Shown here: in pieces, positions 1-5,242 of the stretch
Layout: every line of letters starts with the position of its first letter
Position numbering within the stretch: the first letter of the stretch is position 1
Assembly: GCA_042217615.1 (NCBI GenBank)
Contig: JBDGSI010000021.1
Coordinates: forward strand, 1-5,242
Direction of reading: 5' to 3'
DNA: 5,242 nt
From: JBDGSM01 sp042217615
Lineage (GTDB): Archaea > Nanohalarchaeota > Nanosalinia > Nanosalinales > Nanosalinaceae
Position numbers and translations under genes: made by a program
The notes under the pieces: generated by a model
Told to the model about the DNA's origin: nothing
Database searches by the model: none
Seen by the model: only the letters and a program-made list of their open reading frames with translations

Positions 1-443
1 GTTTCAAAGTTTAAGGCTTTGTCGGAGAAGTATTTTCCAGCTACTTTTGCTTCTGCAACGTTTTCACGTTCTGAAATATTTTTTATCTTGGTTATTTCTC
101 TTTCAAGTTTTCTCTGTGCATGATATGCTGCGGCTGAGGCATCTACTTCATGCGAGTTCGATCCTTTTCCCAGTTCCTTTTTTCTACCGGTTTTCAGGTC
201 TTTCTCCGGTTTGAATACTTTAGCGCCGAGAGATGAAGCAATTTCTTTTACTGCAGAAGGTGTCTTGCTTTTATCCCCTGCCAACACTACAGGTTTACCG
301 GTTTTAACAAGTCTCCTGATAATCTGGTTTGGCGGAAAGTTTTTACCGCTTTCCAGGAGAACTATTTCGCCTTCAAGAGTTACAGCAGCTACTGCAGAAG
401 TGCTTCCAGGATCAACGCCTGCTATTAAGGCCTTTCTACTCAT
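1..443 (-). CDS. COG2433/DUF460 family predicted RuvC/YqgF-like nuclease, N-terminal part (C-terminus beyond window)
   Basis: This frame is open from ATG at 443 to the left edge and gives 147 residues. It matches the DUF460 (COG2433) family as I know it: strand 1 with GVDPGST (Asp11), then GKPVVLAGDKSKTPS (Asp57), a KVFKPEKDL segment, and the closing helix signature NSHEVDASAAAYHA (His98, Glu99, Asp101). Those acidic positions fit an RNase H/RuvC fold metal site, so nuclease activity is predicted from the fold and not shown here. Residues 108-125 are rich in Lys, Arg and Glu and look like the start of the helical region that follows in family members. Those proteins are usually several hundred residues long, so most of this one lies outside the window. 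The start ATG overlaps the hef stop by 8 bases (436-443) and has no strong Shine-Dalgarno sequence, so translation is probably coupled to hef. A role in DNA recombination or repair is inferred from fold and neighbour. Confidence 0.88.
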   Translation of the reverse strand, partial: MSRKALIAGVDPGSTSAVAAVTLEGEIVLLESGKNFPPNQIIRRLVKTGKPVVLAGDKSKTPSAVKEIASSLGAKVFKPEKDLKTGRKKELGKGSNSHEVDASAAAYHAQRKLEREITKIKNISERENVAEAKVAGKYFSDKALNFE

Positions 444-2607
444 ACTCTTTTTCTATAAGCTGTCTAATGTTTTCTGCTTTTTTCTCGCCTATACCTTCCA
501 CCTGTCTAAGGCTTTTCTCAGAGGCAGTGAAAACCTTTTTGATAGACCCAAACTCCTCCAGAAGCCTACGTGCGATCTTCGTGTTTACACTAGGAAGCCC
601 GGCCACCACGTATTCCTGAAGCTCTGCTTCGGTTTTAGGAGCTTTCTCTCCCCGGATAGCTACTTCTTCACTGTTCTTCTCCTGTTCACGTTTTGCCAAG
701 GCCTTCAACATTTCTGATGTATCTTTAACACCTTCACTCCATAGAATAGCTACGCCGTGGTCAAGGGCGACGGATGCAAGGGCTCCTCTAACTGCATTAG
801 GATGTATATCTCTATGTGAGTAAAGGTCTTCTCCTTCGATAACCAGTACAGGGTTTTCAAACTGGTGAAGATTCTGTAACTGTTCGAACAGCCGTGAATC
901 CATCACAGAGTCAACAAAGTCTGAGGCCTCCTTTCTCTCAACTGCAGATCTCTCGGAAACCAGGAAATCCGCTACATCCAGCCTTTTCTTCTTCACCTCG
1001 ACATTACTCCTGGAAAGCTCTTTCGCCACAGCGTTCTCCCTGTCATCCGCGTAAATTTTAAGGCCTTCCCCCTTTTCTTCTTTCTCCTCTGATTCAGAGA
1101 AACCGTTCAGTGATTTCTGTTCTTCAGTTTCTTCCATTTGCTGTACCTCGTCCTTAAGCTCATTCAACACTTTTTTCATCTTCTTCTTTTTATGGTGTGC
1201 ACTCCAGTAGTAGCCTTCATCCCGGGTATCCTCCGCTATCAGAACCACCACATTACCTTCCTCCTGGCGGCCGGTCCTCCCAGCTCTCTGAATATCACGG
1301 ATACCGGACGGAACAGGCTCGTAAAAATACACGTAATCCACAGCCGGAATATCAAGGCCTTCTTCACCGATACTTGTGGAAACCAGGACATCGTACTTGT
1401 CCTTATCAAAGGCCTCGAGAACTTCAGCCTGCTTATTCTGCGTCATACCGTCATCCCCTCTCTGCCCTACAAACTTGACAGCATTAAAACCTGAATCATT
1501 CAACTCTTCAGCTATCAAGTCACATGAAGACCGGTACTCGGTGAAGACAATCGCTTTCTCATTTTCATCTTTACTGTTAAGCATTTCAACCAGTTTATCC
1601 AGTTTAGGGTGCTCCACACCTTTCTTCTTCAAATGCTCAAGCATCCCACGCGCCTTCACGAAGCCTTCCTCATTTAAAGCCCGTGAAGCAGCCTTAGAAT
1701 CATCAGAATCAAGGCCTTTCATGTAATCATAGGCCTGGGTAACTCCCTGCGTTTCCAGAAGCTCTAAGGCCTGTGAAATCTTCAACGCTGTAGCCACGTA
1801 GCTTATGGCGGAGTAAAGTTCAGGGTCATCGCTGCTTGAAAGCTTGGAACCTATTTCCCCACGTAGCTCCAGTAAATCTGTTTTCTTAACGTTTCCTACA
1901 GAGCTTATCTGATCTTTCTTCTTTAATTCCTTCAACTGCTCTCTCTTAGCGTCTTCCAGGTTTTTTTTAGCTGCTTGGAAACGGTTGTCAAGGGAGACAT
2001 ATTTCCAGTCAACCTGTTTATCCTGTATATACGGTTCTACATCCGGGTCATCCTCAGTCCTTACCTCGAAATTGTCCAGACCCAGGTTTTCTGAAACTTC
2101 AAGTATATCCTCTTTTGACCCGCCAGGAGATGCGGTAAGGCCTAGACGCTGGCATGAAAACTTTTCGCTGATGAAGACATAGCTGTACTTGCCTGTAGCC
2201 CGATGAGCCTCGTCAAAAATCACAAGTGAGAACTCGTCTACAGGCACTTCCCCAGCGATCAAGTCATTCTCAACAACCTGGGGAGTTCCGAAGAAACATT
2301 TCTTCTCCCTCCACAAATCGTATCTTTTATCAGGCCTTGTATCACCTGTCATAACCTGCATATCTTCTCTGTCCAGAGAAAGAAATGTGTCAAACTCCTC
2401 CACATGTTGCTCCACTAAAGGCTTTGTAGGTGCGAGAAAAAGAACTTTTCCTGGTTCAAGCTTCTGAGAGGCAACCATTGCAGCTATAACTGTTTTTCCA
2501 AGGCCTGTCGGCAGAACCACTAAAGTATCTTTATTTGAAGCCGAGGCAGCGATAACTTCCTGGTAAGCCCTTGATTCTATTTCGTCAGTCTTCAGAAGAT
2601 GTCCCAC
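436..2607 (-). CDS. hef: Hef helicase/XPF-family nuclease (fork- and flap-structure processing)
   Basis: 723 residues, close to the length of characterised euryarchaeal Hef. The N-terminal superfamily 2 helicase shows motif I PTGLGKT (33-39), Ia APTKPLVEQH (59-68), motif II DEAH (132-135), TAS (158-160), the helical insert between the two RecA lobes (about 200-340), IVFTEYR (353-359), STSIGEEGLDIP (410-421) and QRAGRTGR (440-447). A charged linker (about 473-515) leads to an ERCC4/XPF nuclease with DDRE (521-524), AD at 546-547 where GD is usual, and an intact ERK-x3-D (557-563). Tandem helix-hairpin-helix DNA-binding motifs end the protein (about 665-720: AGLPSVNTKIARRLL and VEGIGEKKAENI). 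All catalytic residues are present, so both activities should be intact. Family knowledge: Hef acts on forked and stalled-replication DNA in the archaeal nucleus-free cytoplasm and is the relative of FANCM and XPF. The start is GTG; an in-frame stop lies at 2632-2634 and no upstream ATG, GTG or TTG lies between them. A TATA-like box 28 bases upstream suggests a leaderless mRNA. Confidence 0.97.
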   Translation of the reverse strand: MGHLLKTDEIESRAYQEVIAASASNKDTLVVLPTGLGKTVIAAMVASQKLEPGKVLFLAPTKPLVEQHVEEFDTFLSLDREDMQVMTGDTRPDKRYDLWREKKCFFGTPQVVENDLIAGEVPVDEFSLVIFDEAHRATGKYSYVFISEKFSCQRLGLTASPGGSKEDILEVSENLGLDNFEVRTEDDPDVEPYIQDKQVDWKYVSLDNRFQAAKKNLEDAKREQLKELKKKDQISSVGNVKKTDLLELRGEIGSKLSSSDDPELYSAISYVATALKISQALELLETQGVTQAYDYMKGLDSDDSKAASRALNEEGFVKARGMLEHLKKKGVEHPKLDKLVEMLNSKDENEKAIVFTEYRSSCDLIAEELNDSGFNAVKFVGQRGDDGMTQNKQAEVLEAFDKDKYDVLVSTSIGEEGLDIPAVDYVYFYEPVPSGIRDIQRAGRTGRQEEGNVVVLIAEDTRDEGYYWSAHHKKKKMKKVLNELKDEVQQMEETEEQKSLNGFSESEEKEEKGEGLKIYADDRENAVAKELSRSNVEVKKKRLDVADFLVSERSAVERKEASDFVDSVMDSRLFEQLQNLHQFENPVLVIEGEDLYSHRDIHPNAVRGALASVALDHGVAILWSEGVKDTSEMLKALAKREQEKNSEEVAIRGEKAPKTEAELQEYVVAGLPSVNTKIARRLLEEFGSIKKVFTASEKSLRQVEGIGEKKAENIRQLIEKEYE

Positions 2608-2630
2608 ATTAAACCGTTTAGGCTTGAAAA

Positions 2631-2638
2631 TTCATAAA
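2631..2638 (-). promoter_or_regulatory. Candidate TATA box for hef
   Basis: On the minus strand TTTATGAA is centred about 28 bases before the hef GTG (2607). That is the archaeal TATA-to-start spacing expected when transcription begins at or next to the start codon. No Shine-Dalgarno sequence precedes the GTG, which agrees with a leaderless transcript. The box sits in the 52-base gap after the small membrane protein gene. It is not a perfect TTTATA match, so confidence is moderate. Confidence 0.5.
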
Positions 2639-2659
2639 CCAGTAAGGATTCCGTGAACC

Positions 2660-3190
2660 TTAGCCTTGAATCTCCAAAGGTTCTCGTACCGAAGGCTCGA
2701 TAAACTTTATCGCCTGGAAAAACAGGCCTATAGCCGCCAGCGAAATAGCAGCAGACTGCAGAGAAGTTTCATTAACCTCCATACCTGATTTAATCATAAC
2801 GACGGAGACATACGCAACAGAGTAAACAACCCCGGAAGAAGAAGCAATAAACGCTACAGTAGCACTCCACTTATGGAAAAAATTCATGTACCCTACAAAA
2901 CCGCCTAAACATATCAGAAAATAGGAAACAGCTTTTTCAGACAAAGCACCAAGATCGGCGGTTAACAGAAGGGTCAAACCGGTTGAAACCCATATAATCG
3001 AGTTAGAGACTGAGGAATTCCATCCAAGACTTTCCTCACTGTACTTCCCAAAGTAAAGCTCCAGAACCACGCCGCCAAGAACAATCGGCATAAGAGTAGG
3101 AATCATCCCTGTATGATAAACCGGAGCCACAATAATCTCCCAAGCCCCTCTAAGAACCTCCTCACTGATATAACTCTTAAACAACACCAT
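2660..3190 (-). CDS. Five-helix integral membrane protein of unknown function
   Basis: 176 residues, mostly hydrophobic. Likely membrane segments are about 26-46, 62-82, 88-104, 108-133 and 144-164. There is a short amphipathic N-terminus (FKSYISEEVLRGAWEII) and a charged tail with two Glu-Pro/Pro-Leu steps. The segment after helix 1, LELYFGKYSEESLGWNSS (about 43-60), is charged, aromatic and Gly-rich, and looks like the family's conserved loop; I recall similar loops in uncharacterised archaeal membrane proteins but cannot name a function. No signal peptide, metal-binding motif or catalytic triad is visible. The gene starts 13 bases after the HerA-like ATPase stop, with GAGGTG just before it, so the two are almost certainly one transcript and may work together. 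ATG (3190) is close to the Shine-Dalgarno; GTG at codon 2 is a possible alternative start. Confidence 0.85.
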   Translation of the reverse strand: MVLFKSYISEEVLRGAWEIIVAPVYHTGMIPTLMPIVLGGVVLELYFGKYSEESLGWNSSVSNSIIWVSTGLTLLLTADLGALSEKAVSYFLICLGGFVGYMNFFHKWSATVAFIASSSGVVYSVAYVSVVMIKSGMEVNETSLQSAAISLAAIGLFFQAIKFIEPSVREPLEIQG

Positions 3191-3192
3191 AA

Positions 3193-3198
3193 CACCTC
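3193..3198 (-). promoter_or_regulatory. Shine-Dalgarno-like site for the five-helix membrane protein
   Basis: GAGGTG lies in the 13-base gap between the ATPase stop and the ATG at 3190. Only two bases separate the hexamer from the ATG, or four counting from GAGG, which is short. Initiation at the second codon, GTG, would give a more usual spacing of seven from GAGG. This is the only intact gene here with a clear Shine-Dalgarno sequence, as expected for an internal operon gene when the leading genes look leaderless. Confidence 0.55.
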
Positions 3199-3203
3199 TT
3201 TAT

Positions 3204-4466
3204 TCACTCATCGAAAGCATCTGGCGTACCTCCGGCATGCCACGAACGCCGAGGCCTCATCTGCACAGGGAAAATCCTCTCAGAGTTATCATCAAGTATA
3301 ACCCCTGTACCAGGTCTGTCAGGTAACGCATCAATATAATGGCCGATATCATGCCTCATATAGCTCTGCATAATCTCTCCCAAGGCCTCAATATCCTGCT
3401 TCGCAGTCAAACGATGTGAAAGAATAACATCACACTGCGATAAGGCATTACTGTTCAGCTTAGCAGGTTGCTGAGTACACAGTGCCAGCGAAACGCCCGG
3501 CTCTCTTCCAATCTTAACCCAGCGGAGTAAAGGCCTTGTAGCCGGAGTCTTACCATTATTAGGAAGGAACTGGTGCGCCTCATCGATCAGCATCCATACA
3601 ATAGGCATCTCATTCTCTGAAATTCCTTCCATTTCATCAAGCTCTTCCATCCTTCTTGCAGCCATTCTCCGACGCAGTATCCTCTTAGCTAGAAGGCCTA
3701 CCACCAGGCTTCTTACAGACCAGCCTGAGCTTAGCTCCCCGAATACAGACATGTCGATTATGGAAATCTCTCCTCTCTCAGTGAACTCATCTAAAGTAGA
3801 TTCTTCGCCGAAGATACCCCAGTCCTTGGCGTTTCTGAACCTGTTCTCCAAAGCCCTTTTCGTATCTTCTTTAAAATCAAACTTGTCGAGAGCTTTAATC
3901 ATGTAATCTAGGTTGTAGTCGTCTCCAAACTTTTCATCAAGCTTGGCTACCACTCTCTCTAACAAAATCCCTATCTTAGAGTTAAGCTCAATGTTAAATG
4001 CCATGCTCCACTCAGTAGCTGTTAACTCGGCAGCATTCAGTGTAAAAGTTTTATCATACGGCATATCACGCTCTTCAAAGCTTCTAACCTTTCCCTCAGG
4101 AATGAAAACATTGATATCGTATCCCTTCGGCTTCTGACCCCAGTCCTCTAAAAGGCCTGAAGCCCTGTCATTAGGCCTTGTCATCGACCAGTAAATCCCC
4201 ATAGGATCCACAATCACTGTAGAAAGGTTTTCAGATATATTGGAATCATGTATCTCCTCTGCAATAGTTCCTAGAGAATAGCTTTTTCCCGTACCTCTCT
4301 TACCGAATACCCCCATGACGTGAGGCGTAGCCAGGTCGAAATGGATAGTGTTAGCGGCGTGAGCTTCCTCGTTCTCACCTACCAGGTGTTTCCCGATCTC
4401 TCCCGTACCCTTCAATCCGTACTCCTCCTGAGTCTCCTCATCTCTGCCCACGCTAATCTTCGGCAT
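3204..4466 (-). CDS. HerA/FtsK-superfamily ATPase (DUF87-like), possible DNA translocase
   Basis: 420 residues. Walker A is GKRGTGKS (55-62), preceded by TPHVMGVF as in HerA-type ATPases. Walker B is VWMLIDEAHQF (290-300, Asp295-Glu296). A following RWVKIGREPGVSLALCTQQP stretch (315-334) supplies the candidate arginine finger/sensor arginines and the polar TQQP after the next strand. The segment STVIVDPMGIYW (82-93) corresponds to the conserved strand with Asp after Walker A. HerA-class proteins form hexameric rings that pump or translocate DNA and usually pair with the NurA nuclease for end resection. Here the N-terminal region before Walker A is only about 50 residues, shorter than the barrel domain of classical HerA, and no NurA gene is next to it. 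I therefore call the superfamily and not the HerA repair protein itself. The gene is flanked by two membrane-protein genes and shares a transcript with the downstream one, which leaves a membrane-linked role possible. ATG (4466) has no Shine-Dalgarno and a TATA-like box 28 bases upstream. Confidence 0.9.
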   Translation of the reverse strand: MPKISVGRDEETQEEYGLKGTGEIGKHLVGENEEAHAANTIHFDLATPHVMGVFGKRGTGKSYSLGTIAEEIHDSNISENLSTVIVDPMGIYWSMTRPNDRASGLLEDWGQKPKGYDINVFIPEGKVRSFEERDMPYDKTFTLNAAELTATEWSMAFNIELNSKIGILLERVVAKLDEKFGDDYNLDYMIKALDKFDFKEDTKRALENRFRNAKDWGIFGEESTLDEFTERGEISIIDMSVFGELSSGWSVRSLVVGLLAKRILRRRMAARRMEELDEMEGISENEMPIVWMLIDEAHQFLPNNGKTPATRPLLRWVKIGREPGVSLALCTQQPAKLNSNALSQCDVILSHRLTAKQDIEALGEIMQSYMRHDIGHYIDALPDRPGTGVILDDNSERIFPVQMRPRRSWHAGGTPDAFDE

Positions 4467-4489
4467 ACTTAACCATACTGAACTTGTTG

Positions 4490-4505
4490 AATAAAAATAC
4501 TTTCA
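4490..4505 (-). promoter_or_regulatory. Candidate BRE plus TATA box for the HerA-like ATPase operon
   Basis: Minus-strand TGAAAG (4505-4500) runs directly into TATTTTTATT (4499-4490), resembling a purine-rich TFB recognition element followed by a TATA box. The box centre is about 28 bases before the ATPase ATG (4466), which predicts a leaderless mRNA. The T-run inside the box may also help end transcription of the upstream gene, whose stop is only 20 bases away. An AGGCCT palindrome (4505-4510) abuts the BRE. Confidence 0.55.
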
Positions 4506-4518
4506 GGCCTCTACCAAC

Positions 4519-5127
4519 TTAAGAAGATAAAACAATAGTTATAATCGAAAAACCAGTAAATAAGAGCCAGGAAACTCCGCTCCAACGCAGAATAAATGCT
4601 CCATCTAATGTGCCGGTAGGCAAGTCCTTATAATCAAAAGGAAGCATCTGGAAAAACGTGAAAAGAGAAATAGCTTCTGCAACACCGTTAAAATCTGCTG
4701 CAAACGCAGCAAACCACCCAAGGAATAACATTACAATTCCTCCAGAAACAATCCAGTACTGACGTTTCATCCACATAGCATCAATCGACTTGCCCCAGTG
4801 CTCATGACTCTCAACAGAAAAACCGTTGAATACAGGGAACAAAAGCAGCAAATTCATCTCCCCGACCACAGAAATACCTGCAGCAAGCAAAGTAACAAGT
4901 ACACCCTCACTAGAAACCTTTAAATCCACATAAGCATCCATCCAATGAGCAACAGCTCTTTGACCTGCCTCACGAAGAAGTAAAACAACCAAACCTACAA
5001 CCACGTAAAAAGACAAGGCCTTAAAACTGAAAGTCTGCCTAAAAGCAGTGAAAGCTGTTCCTATAACTGCAGATCCAAGCAGTAAATTCAGAAAATCCTC
5101 TGTATCGAAAAAAGCAGTATCCCCCAT
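4519..5127 (-). CDS. Degenerate M50/site-2-protease-like membrane protein (probable pseudo-protease)
   Basis: 202 residues with about five to six hydrophobic segments (roughly 15-30, 37-52, 75-100, 124-145, 148-163, 183-200). The layout follows archaeal M50 (site-2 protease-like) proteins: a hydrophobic helix running into LLREAGQRAVAHWMDAYVDL (50-69) where the family has HEXXH and an 'A..yGA' continuation, then a KRQYWIVSGGIVM stretch (121-133) at the position of the AGP..N helix, then FFQMLPF...LDGAFILRWSGVSW (158-187), matching the family's NLLP...LDG..V..W third zinc-ligand region. In the HEXXH position the sequence is REAGQ: Glu53 remains but both zinc-binding histidines are Arg52 and Gln56. 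Asp175 of LDG is kept. Without the histidines, zinc proteolysis is unlikely; a scaffold or chaperone role like that of other membrane pseudo-proteases is an inference. ATG (5127) lies about 28-35 bases after a clear TATA box. The family call rests on motif layout read by eye. Confidence 0.72.
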   Translation of the reverse strand: MGDTAFFDTEDFLNLLLGSAVIGTAFTAFRQTFSFKALSFYVVVGLVVLLLREAGQRAVAHWMDAYVDLKVSSEGVLVTLLAAGISVVGEMNLLLLFPVFNGFSVESHEHWGKSIDAMWMKRQYWIVSGGIVMLFLGWFAAFAADFNGVAEAISLFTFFQMLPFDYKDLPTGTLDGAFILRWSGVSWLLFTGFSIITIVLSS

Positions 5128-5154
5128 GACCTATACAGAAATTACCTAAACCAA

Positions 5155-5162
5155 CTTATAAA
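5155..5162 (-). promoter_or_regulatory. TATA box for the M50-like gene
   Basis: TTTATAAG on the minus strand is a near-consensus archaeal TATA box and the best in the window. Its centre is about 32 bases before the ATG (5127), so transcription would start roughly 4-7 bases upstream of the codon, giving a very short leader with no room for a Shine-Dalgarno. It overlaps the tail of the preceding gene's 3' T-run region. Confidence 0.65.
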
Positions 5163-5163
5163 G

Positions 5164-5169
5164 AAAAAA
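5164..5169 (-). terminator. Oligo-T terminator candidate after the upstream partial gene
   Basis: The minus strand has TTTTTT two bases beyond the TGA stop (5174-5172). Archaeal RNA polymerase can terminate at short T-runs without a hairpin; I see no stem-loop here. It lies just upstream of the next gene's TATA box, so termination and initiation signals would be packed within about 20 bases. Six T residues is short, hence low confidence. Confidence 0.35.
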
Positions 5170-5171
5170 TT

Positions 5172-5242
5172 TCAGTTAGACTCCACAAACATCTCCAGCA
5201 TGTTCTCCTTCAAGTCGTAGTCCTCCGAGTCGCGGAAAATCT
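5172..5242 (-). CDS. C-terminal end of an unrecognised acidic protein (partial)
   Basis: The frame ending in TGA at 5172-5174 is open to the right edge for 22 codons, giving an acidic tail that includes RDSEDYDLKENMLEMF. The family cannot be named from so little. Another minus frame is also open for 21 codons to a TAA, but this frame is preferred because 19 of its 22 codons end in G or C, the acidic composition fits the neighbours, and its stop is followed directly by a T-run and the next promoter. The strong G/C third-position bias differs from the AT-leaning third positions of the M50-like gene next to it, which may mean high expression. Confidence 0.6.
   Translation of the reverse strand, partial: IFRDSEDYDLKENMLEMFVESN

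Larger units (their letters stand above)
428..5021. repeat. Highly iterated palindrome AGGCCT, 21 copies
   Basis: AGGCCT starts at 428, 699, 924, 1061, 1355, 1410, 1712, 1731, 1767, 2138, 2332, 2501, 2724, 3252, 3383, 3531, 3694, 4153, 4173, 4505 and 5016. I found only three other GGCC sites (near 600, 1268 and 3342), so 21 of 24 are flanked by A and T. Base composition predicts about one copy in a window this size. Within genes it falls as xxA-GGC-CTx (Gly-Leu, 8 times), xAG-GCC-Txx (such as Lys/Glu/Gln-Ala, 8 times) and AGG-CCT (Arg-Pro, 4 times); one copy is intergenic (4505). Every complete gene carries at least one. Counts were made by eye. Confidence 0.85.

Noticed and set aside
211..717. 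Open plus-strand frame of 168 codons
   Set aside because: It lies antisense to the COG2433 gene and the hef C-terminus, both of which have clear motifs. Its translation is Leu/Phe/Ser-rich without a recognisable domain.
329..2182. Several further plus-strand frames (329-619, 1138-1494, 1197-1478, 1376-1726, 1985-2182)
   Set aside because: All are antisense to hef or to the COG2433 gene, whose protein motifs are continuous through these regions. They lack domains and ribosome binding sites of note.
3113..4137. Plus-strand frames 3113-3301 and 3943-4137
   Set aside because: They are short and antisense to the five-helix membrane protein and HerA-like genes, with no coding signature.
3204..4466. 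Calling the ATPase canonical herA
   Set aside because: The region before Walker A is too short for the usual barrel domain and no nurA is adjacent, so only the superfamily is claimed.
251..5072. CTGCAG occurs six times (251, 392, 942, 2756, 4878, 5067)
   Set aside because: It is above the one or so expected but far below AGGCCT. Several copies fall in common Ala/Ser/Val codon contexts (GCT GCA, TCT GCA G), so codon use may explain them.
1..5242. CRISPR array, tRNA/rRNA, insertion sequence or phage genes
   Set aside because: No spaced direct repeats, no RNA gene signatures, no transposase motifs and no terminal inverted repeats were seen. Annotated genes fill the window apart from short gaps.

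Overview
The window reads as a compact stretch of an archaeal chromosome with every gene on the minus strand. Archaeal origin is supported by a full-length Hef helicase-nuclease, an adjoining COG2433 (DUF460) RuvC/YqgF-fold protein, AT-rich TATA-like boxes placed 25-30 bases before start codons that lack Shine-Dalgarno sequences, and a HerA-type ATPase. Moderate GC (mid-40s percent by eye) with acidic soluble proteins (about 70 Asp+Glu against 50 Lys+Arg in the HerA-like protein, hand count) would suit a halophilic lineage such as the Nanohaloarchaeota. That placement is an inference.

In transcription order (right to left): the last 22 codons of an unrecognised gene (5172-5242); a 202-aa membrane protein that looks like an M50/site-2-protease relative with its zinc-binding histidines replaced (4519-5127); a 420-aa HerA/FtsK-class ATPase (3204-4466); a 176-aa, five-helix membrane protein of unknown function only 13 bases behind it (2660-3190); Hef (436-2607); and the N-terminal 147 residues of a COG2433 protein that runs off the left edge (1-443) and overlaps the hef stop by 8 bases. 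The other intergenic gaps are 44, 52 and 52 bases, and each holds a candidate TATA box for the next gene. No stretch longer than 300 bases lacks a gene.

Functionally there are two blocks. Hef plus COG2433 form a translationally coupled pair, probably for branched or stalled replication-fork DNA: an XPF-type nuclease fused to a helicase, next to a predicted RNase H-fold nuclease. The HerA-like ATPase plus the small membrane protein form a second likely co-transcribed pair, preceded by the degenerate M50-like protein. No NurA nuclease, the usual HerA partner, is visible.

The most striking signal is not a gene. The palindrome AGGCCT occurs 21 times, against roughly one expected from base composition. 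It falls in all three codon phases and once between genes, and it accounts for 21 of the 24 GGCC tetranucleotides found. This resembles the highly iterated palindromes known from cyanobacteria.
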